Below are positions 47,070-56,729 of a DNA stretch of 64,000 bases, one piece after another. Both the position numbers and the translations under genes were made by a program. Source of the stretch: Pseudomonadota bacterium (GTDB lineage: Bacteria; Pseudomonadota; Gammaproteobacteria; Burkholderiales; Burkholderiaceae_E); contig JAEWGX010000130.1 in NCBI GenBank assembly GCA_023388075.1, positions 14,971-78,970 of the forward strand, written 5' to 3'. Each line of letters begins with the position of its first letter. The stretch's first letter is position 1. Below the pieces are notes generated by a model, which saw only the letters and a list, made by a program, of their open reading frames with translations, searched no databases and was not told the origin of the DNA.

Positions 47070-48089
47070 ATGTATACGCAGGCGATGGACACGATGGGCA
47101 AGGACGGCGACGTCCGCAAGCCGGTGAGCTCCACCGAGGAGCTGGAGTTGCAGCGTCGCTTCGACGAGCGCATCGACGCGGGCGACTTCATCGAGGCGAA
47201 GGACTGGATGCCGGAGCACTACCGCAAGACCCTGGTGCGGCAGATCAGCCAGCACGCGCATTCGGAGATCGTCGGGATGCTGCCCGAGGGCAACTGGATC
47301 ACCCGCGCGCCGACGTTGAAGCGCAAGGCGATCCTGCTCGCCAAGGTGCAGGACGAAGGCGGTCACGGGCTCTACCTCTACGCCGCCGCGGAGACGCTCG
47401 GGACGTCGCGCGACGAGATGCTGGACGCGCTGCACAGCGGCCGCGCCAAGTACAGCTCCATCTTCAACTATCCGGCGCTCACGTGGGCCGACGTCGGCGT
47501 GATCGGCTGGCTGGTGGACGGCGCGGCGATCATGAACCAGGTGCCGATCTGCCGCTGCTCCTACGCGCCCTATGCGCGCGCGATGATCCGCATCTGCCGC
47601 GAGGAGAGCTTCCACCAGCGCCAGGGCTACGAGAGCCTGCTCACCATGATGCAGGAGGGCACCGAGGCGCAGAAGGCGATGGTGCAGGATGCGGTGAACC
47701 GCTGGTGGTGGCCGTCGGTGATGATGTTCGGCCCGCCGGACGACCAGTCGCCCAACTCGGCCCAGTCCATGCGCTGGGGGATCAAGCGGGTCTCCAACGA
47801 CGAGCTGCGCCAGCGCTTCGTCGATGCCTGCGTCGACCAGGCGAAGGTGCTCGGCGTCACCCTGCCGGATCCCGACCTCAAATGGAACGAGGCGCGCCAG
47901 CACTACGACTTCGGCCCGATCGACTGGGACGAGTTCTGGCAGGTGGTCGGCGGCAACGGCCCCTGCAACCGCGAGCGGCTCGCGGCGCGGGTCGCGGCCT
48001 GGGAGGAGGGCGCCTGGGTGCGCGAGGCGGCGCTGGCCCACGAAGAGAAGCGGGCGGCGCGCGAGGCGACGCGGCAGCAGGCCGCATGA
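47070..48089 (+). CDS. paaA: Phenylacetyl-CoA 1,2-epoxidase catalytic subunit PaaA
   Basis: Di-iron monooxygenase subunit that epoxidises the aromatic ring. It has 339 residues, the usual length. Ferritin-like helices contain [20 protein letters not shown], the ligands in [15 protein letters not shown], and [20 protein letters not shown] lies before ATG 47070. It forms a complex with PaaC, and takes electrons from PaaE. Confidence 0.97.
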   Translation: MYTQAMDTMGKDGDVRKPVSSTEELELQRRFDERIDAGDFIEAKDWMPEHYRKTLVRQISQHAHSEIVGMLPEGNWITRAPTLKRKAILLAKVQDEGGHGLYLYAAAETLGTSRDEMLDALHSGRAKYSSIFNYPALTWADVGVIGWLVDGAAIMNQVPICRCSYAPYARAMIRICREESFHQRQGYESLLTMMQEGTEAQKAMVQDAVNRWWWPSVMMFGPPDDQSPNSAQSMRWGIKRVSNDELRQRFVDACVDQAKVLGVTLPDPDLKWNEARQHYDFGPIDWDEFWQVVGGNGPCNRERLAARVAAWEEGAWVREAALAHEEKRAAREATRQQAA

Positions 48090-48126
48090 TGGACAACCGG
48101 GCTTCACCGACGGCACGGAGGACACG

Positions 48127-48441
48127 ATGACGAGCGAAGAGAAGAAGGCCGCGGCGCCGCGGCGCGAGTGGCCGCTTTGGGAAGTGTTCGTGCGCAGCCG
48201 CTCCGGGCTGGACCACAAGCACTGCGGCAGCCTCCACGCGGCCGACGCGAAGATGGCGATCCAGCTCGCGCGCGACGTCTACACGCGCCGCCAGGAGGGC
48301 ACCAGCGTCTGGGTGGCTCGCTCGGATCACATCGTCGCGAGCGACCCGCGCGACAAGGACATGTACTTCGACCCGATGGAGGACAAGGTGTATCGGCATC
48401 CCACCTTCTACCGGCTCCCCGACTCCGTCGATCACATGTGA
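48127..48441 (+). CDS. paaB: Phenylacetyl-CoA epoxidase subunit PaaB
   Basis: Small structural subunit of the PaaABCE complex, 104 residues. EWPLWEVFVRSRSGLDHKH with CGSLHAADAKMAIQLARDVYTRR (in parts) is the PaaB signature, ending HPTFYRLPDSVDHM. It begins 37 nt after paaA. Confidence 0.95.
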   Translation: MTSEEKKAAAPRREWPLWEVFVRSRSGLDHKHCGSLHAADAKMAIQLARDVYTRRQEGTSVWVARSDHIVASDPRDKDMYFDPMEDKVYRHPTFYRLPDSVDHM

Positions 48442-48535
48442 ATGAAACCAACCCCCTTGGGACCTTCGGCCCTGCCCCCCGACTGGCGCCGGCTGGGTTG
48501 GAGACGAACCGGGCGCTCGCCCTTGGATAATTGAC

Positions 48536-49309
48536 ATGCATTCATCGATACAGGTGAGCGCGGACCCGGCGGTGCAGTACCTGCTGCGCATCGGGGACAC
48601 CGTGCTGATCCACGGGCAGCGGCTCGCGGAGTGGTGCGGCCACGCGCCGGTCCTCGAGGAGGACATCGCGCTCGCCAACATGGCCCTGGACCTGATCGGC
48701 CAGGCGCGCGCCGTCCTGTCGCATGCCGGGCAGGTCGAAGGCGCCGGCCATGACGAGGACCAGCTCGCCTTCCTGCGCGACGAGCGCGACTACCGAAACC
48801 TCACCCTGGTGGAGCTGCCGCGCGGAGACTTCGCGGTGACGGTGCTGCGCAACGCGATGGTGGCGACCTTCCTGCTGCGGCTGTGGGAGCGCCTCGGCGA
48901 ATCCAGCGACACCGAGCTTGCCGCGATCGCCGGCAAGGCCGTGAAGGAAGCCCGCTACCACCGTGAGCATTCGGCTGACTGGGTGGTGCGCCTTGCCGAC
49001 GGCACCGACGAGTCGCGGGCCCGCATCGAGGCCGCGCTGGCCAGGCTCTGGCCCTATGCGGCGGAGATCTTCGCCGCCGACGCGATCGACGAGCACGCCC
49101 ATGCCCAGGGCATCGGGCCACGCTGGTCGGACCTGGGCGAGGCCTGGCATGCCGACATGGCCGCGCTCTTCGACGAGGCCGGCCTGGCGATGCCGGCCCA
49201 GGTGCCGTTCCTGAGCACCGGCAAGCGCGGCGTGCACAGCGAGCACATGGGCTACATCCTCGCGCAGATGCAGCACCTGCAGCGCAGCTTCCCAGGAGGG
49301 GTGTGGTGA
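48536..49309 (+). CDS. paaC: Phenylacetyl-CoA epoxidase structural subunit PaaC
   Basis: Ferritin-like non-catalytic partner of PaaA, 257 residues. Typical are YLLRIGDTVLIHGQRLAEWCGHAPVLEEDIALANMALDLIGQAR (in parts), KEARYHREHSADWVVRLADGT and the end SEHMGYILAQMQHLQRSFPG. A 94-nt gap separates it from paaB. Its stop overlaps the paaD start region. Confidence 0.96.
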   Translation: MHSSIQVSADPAVQYLLRIGDTVLIHGQRLAEWCGHAPVLEEDIALANMALDLIGQARAVLSHAGQVEGAGHDEDQLAFLRDERDYRNLTLVELPRGDFAVTVLRNAMVATFLLRLWERLGESSDTELAAIAGKAVKEARYHREHSADWVVRLADGTDESRARIEAALARLWPYAAEIFAADAIDEHAHAQGIGPRWSDLGEAWHADMAALFDEAGLAMPAQVPFLSTGKRGVHSEHMGYILAQMQHLQRSFPGGVW

Positions 49310-49884
49310 TGTCGGATGTGCAGGCGGCTTCGCCGGCGATCGCCGTCGGCGGCATTGCGCGCGTGGAGCGCGCCTGGCAGGTGCTCGCCGGGGTGCCCGA
49401 CCCCGAGGTGCCGGCGGTGTCGGTCTGCGACCTCGGCATCGTGCGCGAGGTGATCGACCATGGCGACGGCCTGGAGGTGGTGCTGACCCCCACCTACTCC
49501 GGTTGCCCCGCCACCGAGGCGATCGAAAGCGACGTGCTCGCGGCACTCGAGGCCGCCGGCCTGGGACCGGCGCGGGCGACGCTGCGCCGCGCGCCGGCCT
49601 GGACCAGTGACTGGATCTCCGAGGAGGGGCGGCGCAAGCTCGCGGCCAGCGGCATCGCGCCGCCGGGGCCGGTCATGCGCGACGAGGACGGCAGCGAGCT
49701 CATACCGATCCGGCTCGTGGGCCGGGCGGCACGCGCGGGACGAGCCGGTCTCGCCACGATCGCCTGTCCGCGCTGCGGCAGCAGCGATACCGAGCAGCTT
49801 TCCGCGTTCGGCTCGACGGCCTGCAAGGCGCTTTATCGCTGCCGCGCCTGCCGCGAGCCGTTCGAGCTCTTCAAGCCGTTCTGA
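49309..49884 (+). CDS. paaD: Phenylacetate pathway maturation protein PaaD
   Basis: PaaD is thought to help mature the iron or iron-sulfur centres of the epoxidase. It has 191 residues from ATG 49309; GTG 49303 or 49306 are alternatives, the latter overlapping the paaC stop. The N-terminal MIP18/DUF59 domain has VPDPEVPAVSVCDLGIVR and PTYSGCPATEAIESDV. The C-terminal zinc ribbon has CPRCGSS..CKALYRCRACREPFELFKP (in parts). Confidence 0.93.
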   Translation: MSDVQAASPAIAVGGIARVERAWQVLAGVPDPEVPAVSVCDLGIVREVIDHGDGLEVVLTPTYSGCPATEAIESDVLAALEAAGLGPARATLRRAPAWTSDWISEEGRRKLAASGIAPPGPVMRDEDGSELIPIRLVGRAARAGRAGLATIACPRCGSSDTEQLSAFGSTACKALYRCRACREPFELFKPF

Positions 49885-49903
49885 GACGCACCGGGCCCGC
49901 ATC

Positions 49904-50989
49904 ATGACCCCGCTCTTCCATTCACTGCAGGTACGCCGCATCGAGCCCGACACCGCCGAAGCGGTCATCGTCACCTTCGACGTGCCGCCGGACCTGCGGA
50001 CCGTGTTCGGCTTCACCCAGGGCCAGTACCTCACGTTGCGCAAGGAGATCGACGGCCGTGACCTGCGCCGCTCCTATTCCATCTGCGCCGGCATCGACGA
50101 CGGCGAGCTGCGCGTGGGCGTGCGCAAGGTGCGTGGCGGCACGTTCTCCAACTGGATCAACACGGCGCTGCGGCCCGGCGACACGGTCGACGTGATGGCG
50201 CCGCAGGGCCGCTTCTTCGTGCCGATCGAGCCGGAGGCGGCGCGCCACCACCTCGGCATCGCCGGCGGCAGCGGGATCACGCCGATCCTCTCCATCATGA
50301 AGACGGTGCTCGCCCGCGAGCCGCTCAGCCGCTTCACCCTGCTCTACGGCAACCGCATGCTCGGCTCCACCATGTTCAAGGAGGAGCTGGAGGACCTGAA
50401 GAACCGCCACCTGTCCCGCGTCGTGCTGCACCACGTCTTTTCCGACGAGCACACCGATGCGCCGATCAACATGGGCGTGCTGGACCGGGCCAAGGTCCGG
50501 GATTTCCTCCAGATGCTGGTGCCGGCGGCCGGCATCGATCATGCGTTCGTGTGCGGGCCGTTCCAGATGAACGACGAGGCGCAGGCGGCGCTGCTCGAGG
50601 CGGGGGTGCCGGAGGAACGGATCCACATCGAGCGGTTCGGCATCGCGCAGCAGCCGGATGCGCAGGTGGGGGCGGTGATCCACTCGGCGCAGCCGGGCGA
50701 TGCCGAGCAGGCGCGCGTCGTGATCATCCGCGACGGCTTGCGCCGCGAGGTCGAGTTCCGGCGCGACCAGCCAAGCATCCTCGATGCCGCCTCGGCGGCC
50801 GGGCTGGAAGTGCCGTTCTCGTGCACCTCCGGCGTGTGCGGCACCTGCCGCGCCCGCCTGGTGGAAGGCGAGGTCCGCATGGAGCGCAACTTCGCCCTGG
50901 ACAAGCAGGAGGTGGCCGCGGGCTTCGTGCTCACGTGCCAGGCGCATCCGGTGACCGAGCGTGTCGTCCTCTCGTTCGACGAGAGATGA
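49904..50989 (+). CDS. paaE: Phenylacetyl-CoA epoxidase reductase PaaE
   Basis: NAD(P)H-dependent reductase for PaaABC. It has 361 residues. FAD domain: YLTLRKEIDGRDLRRSYSIC. NAD(P) domain: LGIAGGSGITPILSIMKTVL. C-terminal plant-type ferredoxin: CTSGVCGTCRARL with a distal Cys in VLTCQAHP. It follows paaD by 19 nt. Confidence 0.96.
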   Translation: MTPLFHSLQVRRIEPDTAEAVIVTFDVPPDLRTVFGFTQGQYLTLRKEIDGRDLRRSYSICAGIDDGELRVGVRKVRGGTFSNWINTALRPGDTVDVMAPQGRFFVPIEPEAARHHLGIAGGSGITPILSIMKTVLAREPLSRFTLLYGNRMLGSTMFKEELEDLKNRHLSRVVLHHVFSDEHTDAPINMGVLDRAKVRDFLQMLVPAAGIDHAFVCGPFQMNDEAQAALLEAGVPEERIHIERFGIAQQPDAQVGAVIHSAQPGDAEQARVVIIRDGLRREVEFRRDQPSILDAASAAGLEVPFSCTSGVCGTCRARLVEGEVRMERNFALDKQEVAAGFVLTCQAHPVTERVVLSFDER

Positions 50990-51034
50990 AGCCGACCCTT
51001 CCTGGGCCTGCCCTTGGCGGGAGGGCGTTCCGGC

Positions 51035-51652
51035 ATGGCTAGAGGGAGGTCGGCGGGCTACGAGGACCAGCGCGAGCTGATCCTGCGGCATGCAGCCGCG
51101 CTCTTCGCGCGGCGCGGCTATCCGGCCACCTCGATGAACCAGGTCGCCGAAGCCTGCGGACTTTCCAAGGCGACGCTCTATCACTACTACCGCGACAAGT
51201 ACGCGCTGCTGGTCAGCATCGCCGAGGGGCACGTCCGGCGGCTGGAGATACTGGTGCGCGAGGTGCTCGCGCTCCGGCTGCCGCCCGAGGAGCAGGTGCG
51301 TACGCTGATCCGCAGCCTGGTGGAGGAGTACGCCGATGCGCAGCACGCGCATCGGGTGCTCACCGATGACGTGCGCTTCCTGGAGGAGCCCGACCGCGAG
51401 CGGATCCTGGCGAAGGAGCGGGCGGTGGTGGATGGATTCGCCGCGGCGATCGCCGAGCTGCGCCCTGACATCGGGGGTACCGTACTGGGCAAGCCGCTTA
51501 CCATGCTCGTGTTCGGCATGATCAACTGGATGTTCACCTGGATGAAGCCCGACGGCCCGCTCGACTACGACGCCATGGCGCCGATCGTCGCGGACCTGTT
51601 CCTCGGCGGGCTGCCGGCGGTGACCGCACCCGAAACGGAGATCACCACATGA
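51035..51652 (+). CDS. paaR: TetR-family transcriptional regulator PaaR
   Basis: 205 residues from ATG 51035 (GGAGG upstream; TTG 51014 possible). The N-terminal HTH is LFARRGYPATSMNQVAEACG followed by LSKATLYHYYRDKYALL, and an all-helical ligand domain follows. It lies inside the paa operon between paaE and paaZ, the usual place of betaproteobacterial PaaR, which represses until phenylacetyl-CoA binds. The likely operator is at 44298-44311. Its stop overlaps paaZ (ATGA). Confidence 0.9.
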   Translation: MARGRSAGYEDQRELILRHAAALFARRGYPATSMNQVAEACGLSKATLYHYYRDKYALLVSIAEGHVRRLEILVREVLALRLPPEEQVRTLIRSLVEEYADAQHAHRVLTDDVRFLEEPDRERILAKERAVVDGFAAAIAELRPDIGGTVLGKPLTMLVFGMINWMFTWMKPDGPLDYDAMAPIVADLFLGGLPAVTAPETEITT

Positions 51653-53727
51653 CCTCAGTCCTGCAGAGCCACATCGCCGGCCGCTGGCTCGGCCGCGAGG
51701 CCGGGCAGCCGCTGCGCAGCGCCGTCAACGGCACCACCGTCGCCCACGCCCATGCCGATGCCATCGACTTCGGCGAGGCGGTGGACCACGCGCGCAGGGT
51801 CGGCGTGCCGGCGCTGCTCGCGCTCGACTTCCAGGAGCGCGCGAGCCGGTTGCGCGCGCTCGCGAAGTACCTCTCGGACAACAAGGAGTCGCTCTACCAG
51901 GTCTCCGCGCACACCGGCGCCACCCGGACGGACAGCTGGATCGACATCGACGGCGGCACCGGCACGCTGTTCGCGTACGCCGGGCTCGGCGCGGCGGAGC
52001 TGCCGTCGGGCAATATCCTGCACGAAGGACCGGCGGTACCGCTCGGCAAGAAGGGCGGCTTCGCCGGCACCCACATCCTGGTGCCGCGAGGCGGCTTCGC
52101 CGTGCACATCAACGCGTTCAATTTTCCCGTGTGGGGGCTGCTGGAGAAGTTCGCGCCCACCTTCCTCGCGGGCATGCCCTGCATCGGCAAGCCGGCCACG
52201 GCCACCAGCTATCTCACCGAGGCCGCGGTCCGCCTGATGCTGCAATCCGGCCTGCTGCCCGAGGGCAGCCTGCAGCTCGTGATCGGCGGCACTGGCGACC
52301 TGCTCGACCGGCTGGACGGCAGCGACGTCGTCACCTTCACCGGCTCGGCCGACACCGCGGCGAAGCTGCGGGTGCACCCGAACCTGGTGCGCCATTCCGT
52401 GCCGTTCAATGCCGAGGCCGACTCGCTCAACTGCGCGGTGCTCGCTCCGGACGTATCGCCCGACGACGAGGAGTTCGATCTCTTCGTGAAGGAAGTCGTG
52501 CGCGAGATGACGGTGAAGGCAGGGCAGAAGTGCACCGCCATCCGCCGCGCGCTCGTGCCGCGACGGCACCTCGACGCGGTCTCCGATCGGCTTCGCGCCC
52601 GACTCGCCAAGGTGGTGGTGGGCGACCCGGCGCTGGAATCGGTGCGCATGGGTGCGCTCGCCTCGCATGCGCAGCGCGAGGACGTCGGCCGCCGCGTGGC
52701 CGAGCTGATGAAGGAGGCCGAGCTGCTCCACGGCGAGCGCGACGGTTTCGCGCCGCAGGGCGACGGCGTCGCCGACGGCGCCTTCTTCGCGCCGACCCTG
52801 CTGCTCGCGCGCGAGCCGATGAAGGCCCGTGCGGCGCACGAGGTGGAGGCGTTCGGGCCGGTGAGCACGCTCATGCCCTACGAGGGGTTGGACGAGGCGG
52901 TCGAGCTCGCCGCGCGCGGGCAGGGCAGCCTGGTGGCCACGCTGGCCACGCGCGACCCGCAGGTGGCCGCGCGCTTCGTCCCCGCCGCGGCGGCGCGGCA
53001 TGGGCGCATCCTGGTGCTGGACCGCGAGGCCGCGGTGGAGTCCACGGGCCACGGCTCGCCGCTGCCGCTGCTCAAGCACGGCGGCCCGGGCCGTGCCGGA
53101 GGCGGCGAGGAGCTCGGCGGCCTGCGCGCGGTCAAGCACTTCCTGCAGCGCGCGGCGGTGCAGGGCTCGCCCACCATGCTGGCGGCCGTGACGCGCGAGT
53201 ACGTGCGTGGCGCCGCGGTCCGCGAGGATGCGCAGCATCCGTTTCGCAAGTGGTTCGACGAGCTCGCGATCGGCGATTCGCTGCTCACCCATCGTCGCAC
53301 CGTGAGCGAGGCGGACATCGTCGCCTTCGGCGGCATCTCCGGCGATTTCTTCTACATGCACTTCGACGAGCTGGCCGCGAAGGAGAGCCAGTTCGGCAAG
53401 CGCATCGCCCACGGCTACTTCGTGCTCTCCGCCGCCGCCGGCCTCTTCGTCTCGCCCGCCAAGGGCCCCGTGCTGGCCAACTACGGACTGGACACGCTGC
53501 GCTTCGTGAAGCCGGTGGGCATCGGCGACACCATCCAGGCCCGCCTCACCTGCAAGCGCAAGACCGATCGGCCCGCGCGCAAGGGCGAGCAGCCCCAGGG
53601 CGTGGTCGCGTGGGACGTGCAGGTGACCAACCAGGAAGGCGCGCTGGTGGCAAGCTACGACATCCTGACGCTGGTGCTGAAGCGGCCGGTGGACGAGGCG
53701 GCCGGCGAAGGCCCCCCGGCCGGCTAG
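51649..53727 (+). CDS. paaZ: Bifunctional oxepin-CoA hydrolase / 3-oxo-5,6-dehydrosuberyl-CoA semialdehyde dehydrogenase PaaZ
   Basis: 692 residues, two domains. The aldehyde dehydrogenase part (1-about 515) has INAFNFPVWGLLEKF, FTGSADTAAKLR, NAEADSLNCAVLAPD and the catalytic Cys in GQKCTAIRRALVP. The C-terminal MaoC hotdog hydratase (about 540-690) has FGGISGDFFYMHFDELAA and KRIAHGYFVLSAAAGL. Together they open the oxepin ring and oxidise the aldehyde. Last gene of the operon. Confidence 0.97.
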   Translation: MTSVLQSHIAGRWLGREAGQPLRSAVNGTTVAHAHADAIDFGEAVDHARRVGVPALLALDFQERASRLRALAKYLSDNKESLYQVSAHTGATRTDSWIDIDGGTGTLFAYAGLGAAELPSGNILHEGPAVPLGKKGGFAGTHILVPRGGFAVHINAFNFPVWGLLEKFAPTFLAGMPCIGKPATATSYLTEAAVRLMLQSGLLPEGSLQLVIGGTGDLLDRLDGSDVVTFTGSADTAAKLRVHPNLVRHSVPFNAEADSLNCAVLAPDVSPDDEEFDLFVKEVVREMTVKAGQKCTAIRRALVPRRHLDAVSDRLRARLAKVVVGDPALESVRMGALASHAQREDVGRRVAELMKEAELLHGERDGFAPQGDGVADGAFFAPTLLLAREPMKARAAHEVEAFGPVSTLMPYEGLDEAVELAARGQGSLVATLATRDPQVAARFVPAAAARHGRILVLDREAAVESTGHGSPLPLLKHGGPGRAGGGEELGGLRAVKHFLQRAAVQGSPTMLAAVTREYVRGAAVREDAQHPFRKWFDELAIGDSLLTHRRTVSEADIVAFGGISGDFFYMHFDELAAKESQFGKRIAHGYFVLSAAAGLFVSPAKGPVLANYGLDTLRFVKPVGIGDTIQARLTCKRKTDRPARKGEQPQGVVAWDVQVTNQEGALVASYDILTLVLKRPVDEAAGEGPPAG

Positions 53728-53734
53728 CAGTGCG

Positions 53735-55312
53735 CTAGAGCATCCAGTCGATCGGGAGCCAGGACAGCAGCCATACGCAGGCCCGCCGCCACACGGGCGC
53801 GCCCGGCTCGGTGTCGAGCCACTCCGGCTCGTCCGCGCGACCGCTCACCCACCGGAGTCGGTCGTCCTCTGTCAGCTCCACCCGCCAGGCTACGTCCGGC
53901 AACCGGCGCGCGATGCCGGAGTGGATGGCCTCGGCGAGCTCTCTGCTCTCGATCACGAAGCCGAGCTCGGTATTCAGGTTAACCGATCGCGGATCGAAGT
54001 TGAACGAGCCGATGAATACCCGCTCGTCGTCCACCGAGAAGGTCTTCGCGTGCAGGCTCGATGCGGAGCTGCCGCTTGCGCCGATCGCCTCCCGGTCCAG
54101 GCCTTCGGGGCCTAGCCGGCGCATCTCGTAGAGCGTGACCCCGCCCTTCAACAGGCGCCGCCGGTGCTTGGCATAGCCGGCATGGACCACCGCCACGTCG
54201 GTGGCCTGCAGCGAATTGGTGAGGATCGTTACCGCGACTCCGCGCGCCGTCATGCGCACGAATGCATCCACGCCCGCGTCGGTGGGCACGAAGTAGGCCG
54301 ACACCAGGTCGACCTGTCGCTGCGGCCGGCCGATGATCTCCGCCAGTTGTGCCGCGAGCGAGTCCTCGGGCGCCGCCTGCCCGAGGCCCTTGGCGGGATC
54401 GTCGCTCACCATGCGGGTCGGTGCCCAGGTGATGTCCAGTCGCCCCTCGGCCAGGTCCGCAACCAATGTGCTGCCCCGCTGCCGTGCCAGGTAGGCCTGC
54501 GCGAGCGGCTCGCTGCGCTCGCGCTTCGCCTCGGCGGCGAATCGATCGAGCGCCTCCGGCGCGACCGCGGGCAGGATGCGGTCGACCGGATAGGAGGATG
54601 CGGACGCCCAATAGCGATCGAAGTCGGCCGAGACGTCGGCGACCACCGGGCCGATGGCCATCACGTCGAGGTCGGCGTACACCGGGCCGTCCCCTGCAGC
54701 GAAATAGGCGTCGCCGATGTTGCGGCCGCCGACGATGGTGACCTGGCCGTCGACCGTGAACGACTTGTTGTGCATGCGGCGGTTGCTGCGCCGGAAGTCG
54801 CCGATGTAGCCGATCAGGCGCGTGGTCCGGTTGACGAAGGGATTGAAGAGACGCACCTCGATTCGCGGGTGCCGGTCCAGCGCGGCAAGCACGGGATCGA
54901 GCCCGGTCGTGCCGTTGTCGTCGAGCAGCATCCGCACCCGCACGCCGCGCTCGGCCGCGGCACGCAGCGCATCGAGGAGCATCGTTCCGGAGATGTCGCC
55001 CTTCCAGATGTAGTACTGCACGTCGATCGTCCGCTCGGCGGCGGCGGCGAGCTGCACCCGGGCGGCAAAGGCATCGAGCGGATCGGCCAGCGAATGGATG
55101 CCCGCGACCCCCGGGTGCGCCGCGACCTGCGGCGCGAGCCGGCGGCCAAGACGAGTGTCGTCGGAATCGGAAACGGCCGGGGAAACCGTCCGCCCTTCGT
55201 TGGACGGCAATGTGCTGACGCTCGCCGCCAGCCCCACCAGCGCGAGCAGCACCGCGCACAGCGCAAGCAACGCGATCGCCGCCCGCTCGAGCAGGGTGGT
55301 CACGCGCGTCAT
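53735..55312 (-). CDS. Phospholipase D-family protein (cardiolipin synthase-like)
   Basis: 525 residues from ATG 55312. A hydrophobic N-terminal segment (AAIALLALCAVLLALVGLAA) anchors or exports it. Two HxK(x4)D motifs are present: MHNKSFTVDGQVTIVGGRN and LHAKTFSVDDERVFIGSFNFD (quoted to limit as HAKTFSVDDERVFIGSFNF). YYIWKGDISGTMLLDAL is typical of the cardiolipin synthase C-like group. It follows the PrpF-like gene by 13 nt, so is probably in one transcript with it. The substrate is uncertain. Confidence 0.85.
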   Translation of the reverse strand: MTRVTTLLERAAIALLALCAVLLALVGLAASVSTLPSNEGRTVSPAVSDSDDTRLGRRLAPQVAAHPGVAGIHSLADPLDAFAARVQLAAAAERTIDVQYYIWKGDISGTMLLDALRAAAERGVRVRMLLDDNGTTGLDPVLAALDRHPRIEVRLFNPFVNRTTRLIGYIGDFRRSNRRMHNKSFTVDGQVTIVGGRNIGDAYFAAGDGPVYADLDVMAIGPVVADVSADFDRYWASASSYPVDRILPAVAPEALDRFAAEAKRERSEPLAQAYLARQRGSTLVADLAEGRLDITWAPTRMVSDDPAKGLGQAAPEDSLAAQLAEIIGRPQRQVDLVSAYFVPTDAGVDAFVRMTARGVAVTILTNSLQATDVAVVHAGYAKHRRRLLKGGVTLYEMRRLGPEGLDREAIGASGSSASSLHAKTFSVDDERVFIGSFNFDPRSVNLNTELGFVIESRELAEAIHSGIARRLPDVAWRVELTEDDRLRWVSGRADEPEWLDTEPGAPVWRRACVWLLSWLPIDWML

Positions 55313-55325
55313 GCCGCGAGGGTGC

Positions 55326-56456
55326 TCACGTATGGACGGTCCCGGTGAAAAGCCGCCGGGTGGTGCGGTAGAACGAGCCGCGAACCGCATGCCAGCCGGC
55401 GCCGTCGCGCACCACCTCGGCATCGACCTGGATCACACCCGAAGGCATGCCCAGCCGCAGCGATCCGGCCCGCCCCTTGCGCACGAACCGGTTGGCCAGC
55501 GTGTCGTCGATGCCGCAGGCGACGGCGACGCAAAGCGAGCCGGTGAGCGGCAGCGCCCGATGCGGCTGCCCGCTCGCGATCATGCGCACGGTCAGGTCCA
55601 CCGCCTCGGCAGGCAGCACGGATCCGTCCAATGTCGTTGCGTCGCGCGGGGCGCAGACGATCGCGACCAGCGGAATCATCCGCTTCCCGTGTGCCTCCTG
55701 CGGCGAGGACGCGATCCCCATCGCCACCGAGGCGTGCGCGCGGATGAGCGCAATACGCTCGAGCAGGGCGGGGCGGGCATCCAGCTCGTCGGGCAGCTCC
55801 GAACCGGCCAATTCCAGGGTCTCGGCATCGAGGAACACGCAGGCATTGGCGGCGTCCACCAGCGAGACCGGCACGGCGCCGATCCCCGGCACCTCCAGGC
55901 GGTCGGCGGAGCGACCCGTCGGCAGCAGCCTGCCGGTAGAGGCTCCCCCCGGCTCGAGAAAGTCGAGCCGCACCGGCGCGCCGGAGCCTGACACACCCGG
56001 AATCACCAGCTCGCCTCGTTCGACACTGCGCCCGTGCGCGACCGGAAAGGTCGAATGGATGATCTTTCCGGTGTTGGTATTGTGGATGCGAACGGTGGCC
56101 TCGCCGCTGGCTGCCCCGACCAGGCCCTCGTCCACCGCGAACGGACCGATCGCGGACGACATGTTGCCGCAGTTGCCACTGTAGTCGACCCGCGCTTCCT
56201 TCACCTGCACCTGCGCGAAGGTGTAGTCGACGTCGGCGTCGGACCGGGTCGGCGGTCCCACGACGCAGACCTTGGAAAGCGACGAGATGCCGCCGCCCAT
56301 GCCGTCGAGCTGCCGGCCGTAGGCATCCGGGCTGCCCATCGCGGCCAGGAAGATCGCATCCCAGCACGCGCAATCCGGCGGCAGGTCCTGGCGATGGAAG
56401 ATGAGCGCCTTGCTGGTTCCGCCGCGCGCGAAGACGGCCTTGTAGGTATTCGACAT
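55326..56456 (-). CDS. PrpF/LigU-family isomerase (2-methylaconitate or 4-oxalomesaconate isomerase)
   Basis: 376 residues of the diaminopimelate-epimerase-like PrpF fold. The start AVFARGGTSKALIFHRQDLP and GMGGGISSLSKVCVV are signatures. VDYSGNCGNMSSAIGPFAV contains the conserved cysteine. PrpF isomerises 2-methylaconitate in propionate catabolism; LigU moves a double bond in 4-oxalomesaconate. No acnD or prpB neighbours are present, while ligJ is 21 kb away, so LigU activity is worth considering. It begins a two-gene unit with the PLD gene. Confidence 0.82.
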   Translation of the reverse strand: MSNTYKAVFARGGTSKALIFHRQDLPPDCACWDAIFLAAMGSPDAYGRQLDGMGGGISSLSKVCVVGPPTRSDADVDYTFAQVQVKEARVDYSGNCGNMSSAIGPFAVDEGLVGAASGEATVRIHNTNTGKIIHSTFPVAHGRSVERGELVIPGVSGSGAPVRLDFLEPGGASTGRLLPTGRSADRLEVPGIGAVPVSLVDAANACVFLDAETLELAGSELPDELDARPALLERIALIRAHASVAMGIASSPQEAHGKRMIPLVAIVCAPRDATTLDGSVLPAEAVDLTVRMIASGQPHRALPLTGSLCVAVACGIDDTLANRFVRKGRAGSLRLGMPSGVIQVDAEVVRDGAGWHAVRGSFYRTTRRLFTGTVHT

Positions 56457-56729
56457 GTCGGGCTCGCGGCGGGCGTCGTGCCCTGCCCGCGGACGAGGAA
56501 AGGAAGTGGATCGGGCAGTTTAGTGCAGACCCTCCGAAGGTGCCCGCACCAGGCTGGAAACCGCGAGTGGATCCACAGCCGGTGCGCGTCCCACGGCGTA
56601 GCTCAAACGGACGATGCGTCCGGCGGCGACAGCAGCCAGACTGGATTCACCTGCGCCGCGAGCCAAGCGCCCGCGCCGGGCTCTCTCGCCCCCTTTTGCA
56701 GTCTCGAACATTCCGACAGGAGCGGTCAC
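56457..56729. other. Intergenic region between the PrpF-like and secreted-protein genes
   Basis: 273 nt between divergent genes. It must hold promoters for both, but no convincing -35/-10 pair, operator palindrome or small gene was found by eye. AACATTCC-GACAGGAG just before 56730 is the ribosome binding site region of the secreted-protein gene. Confidence 0.4.
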
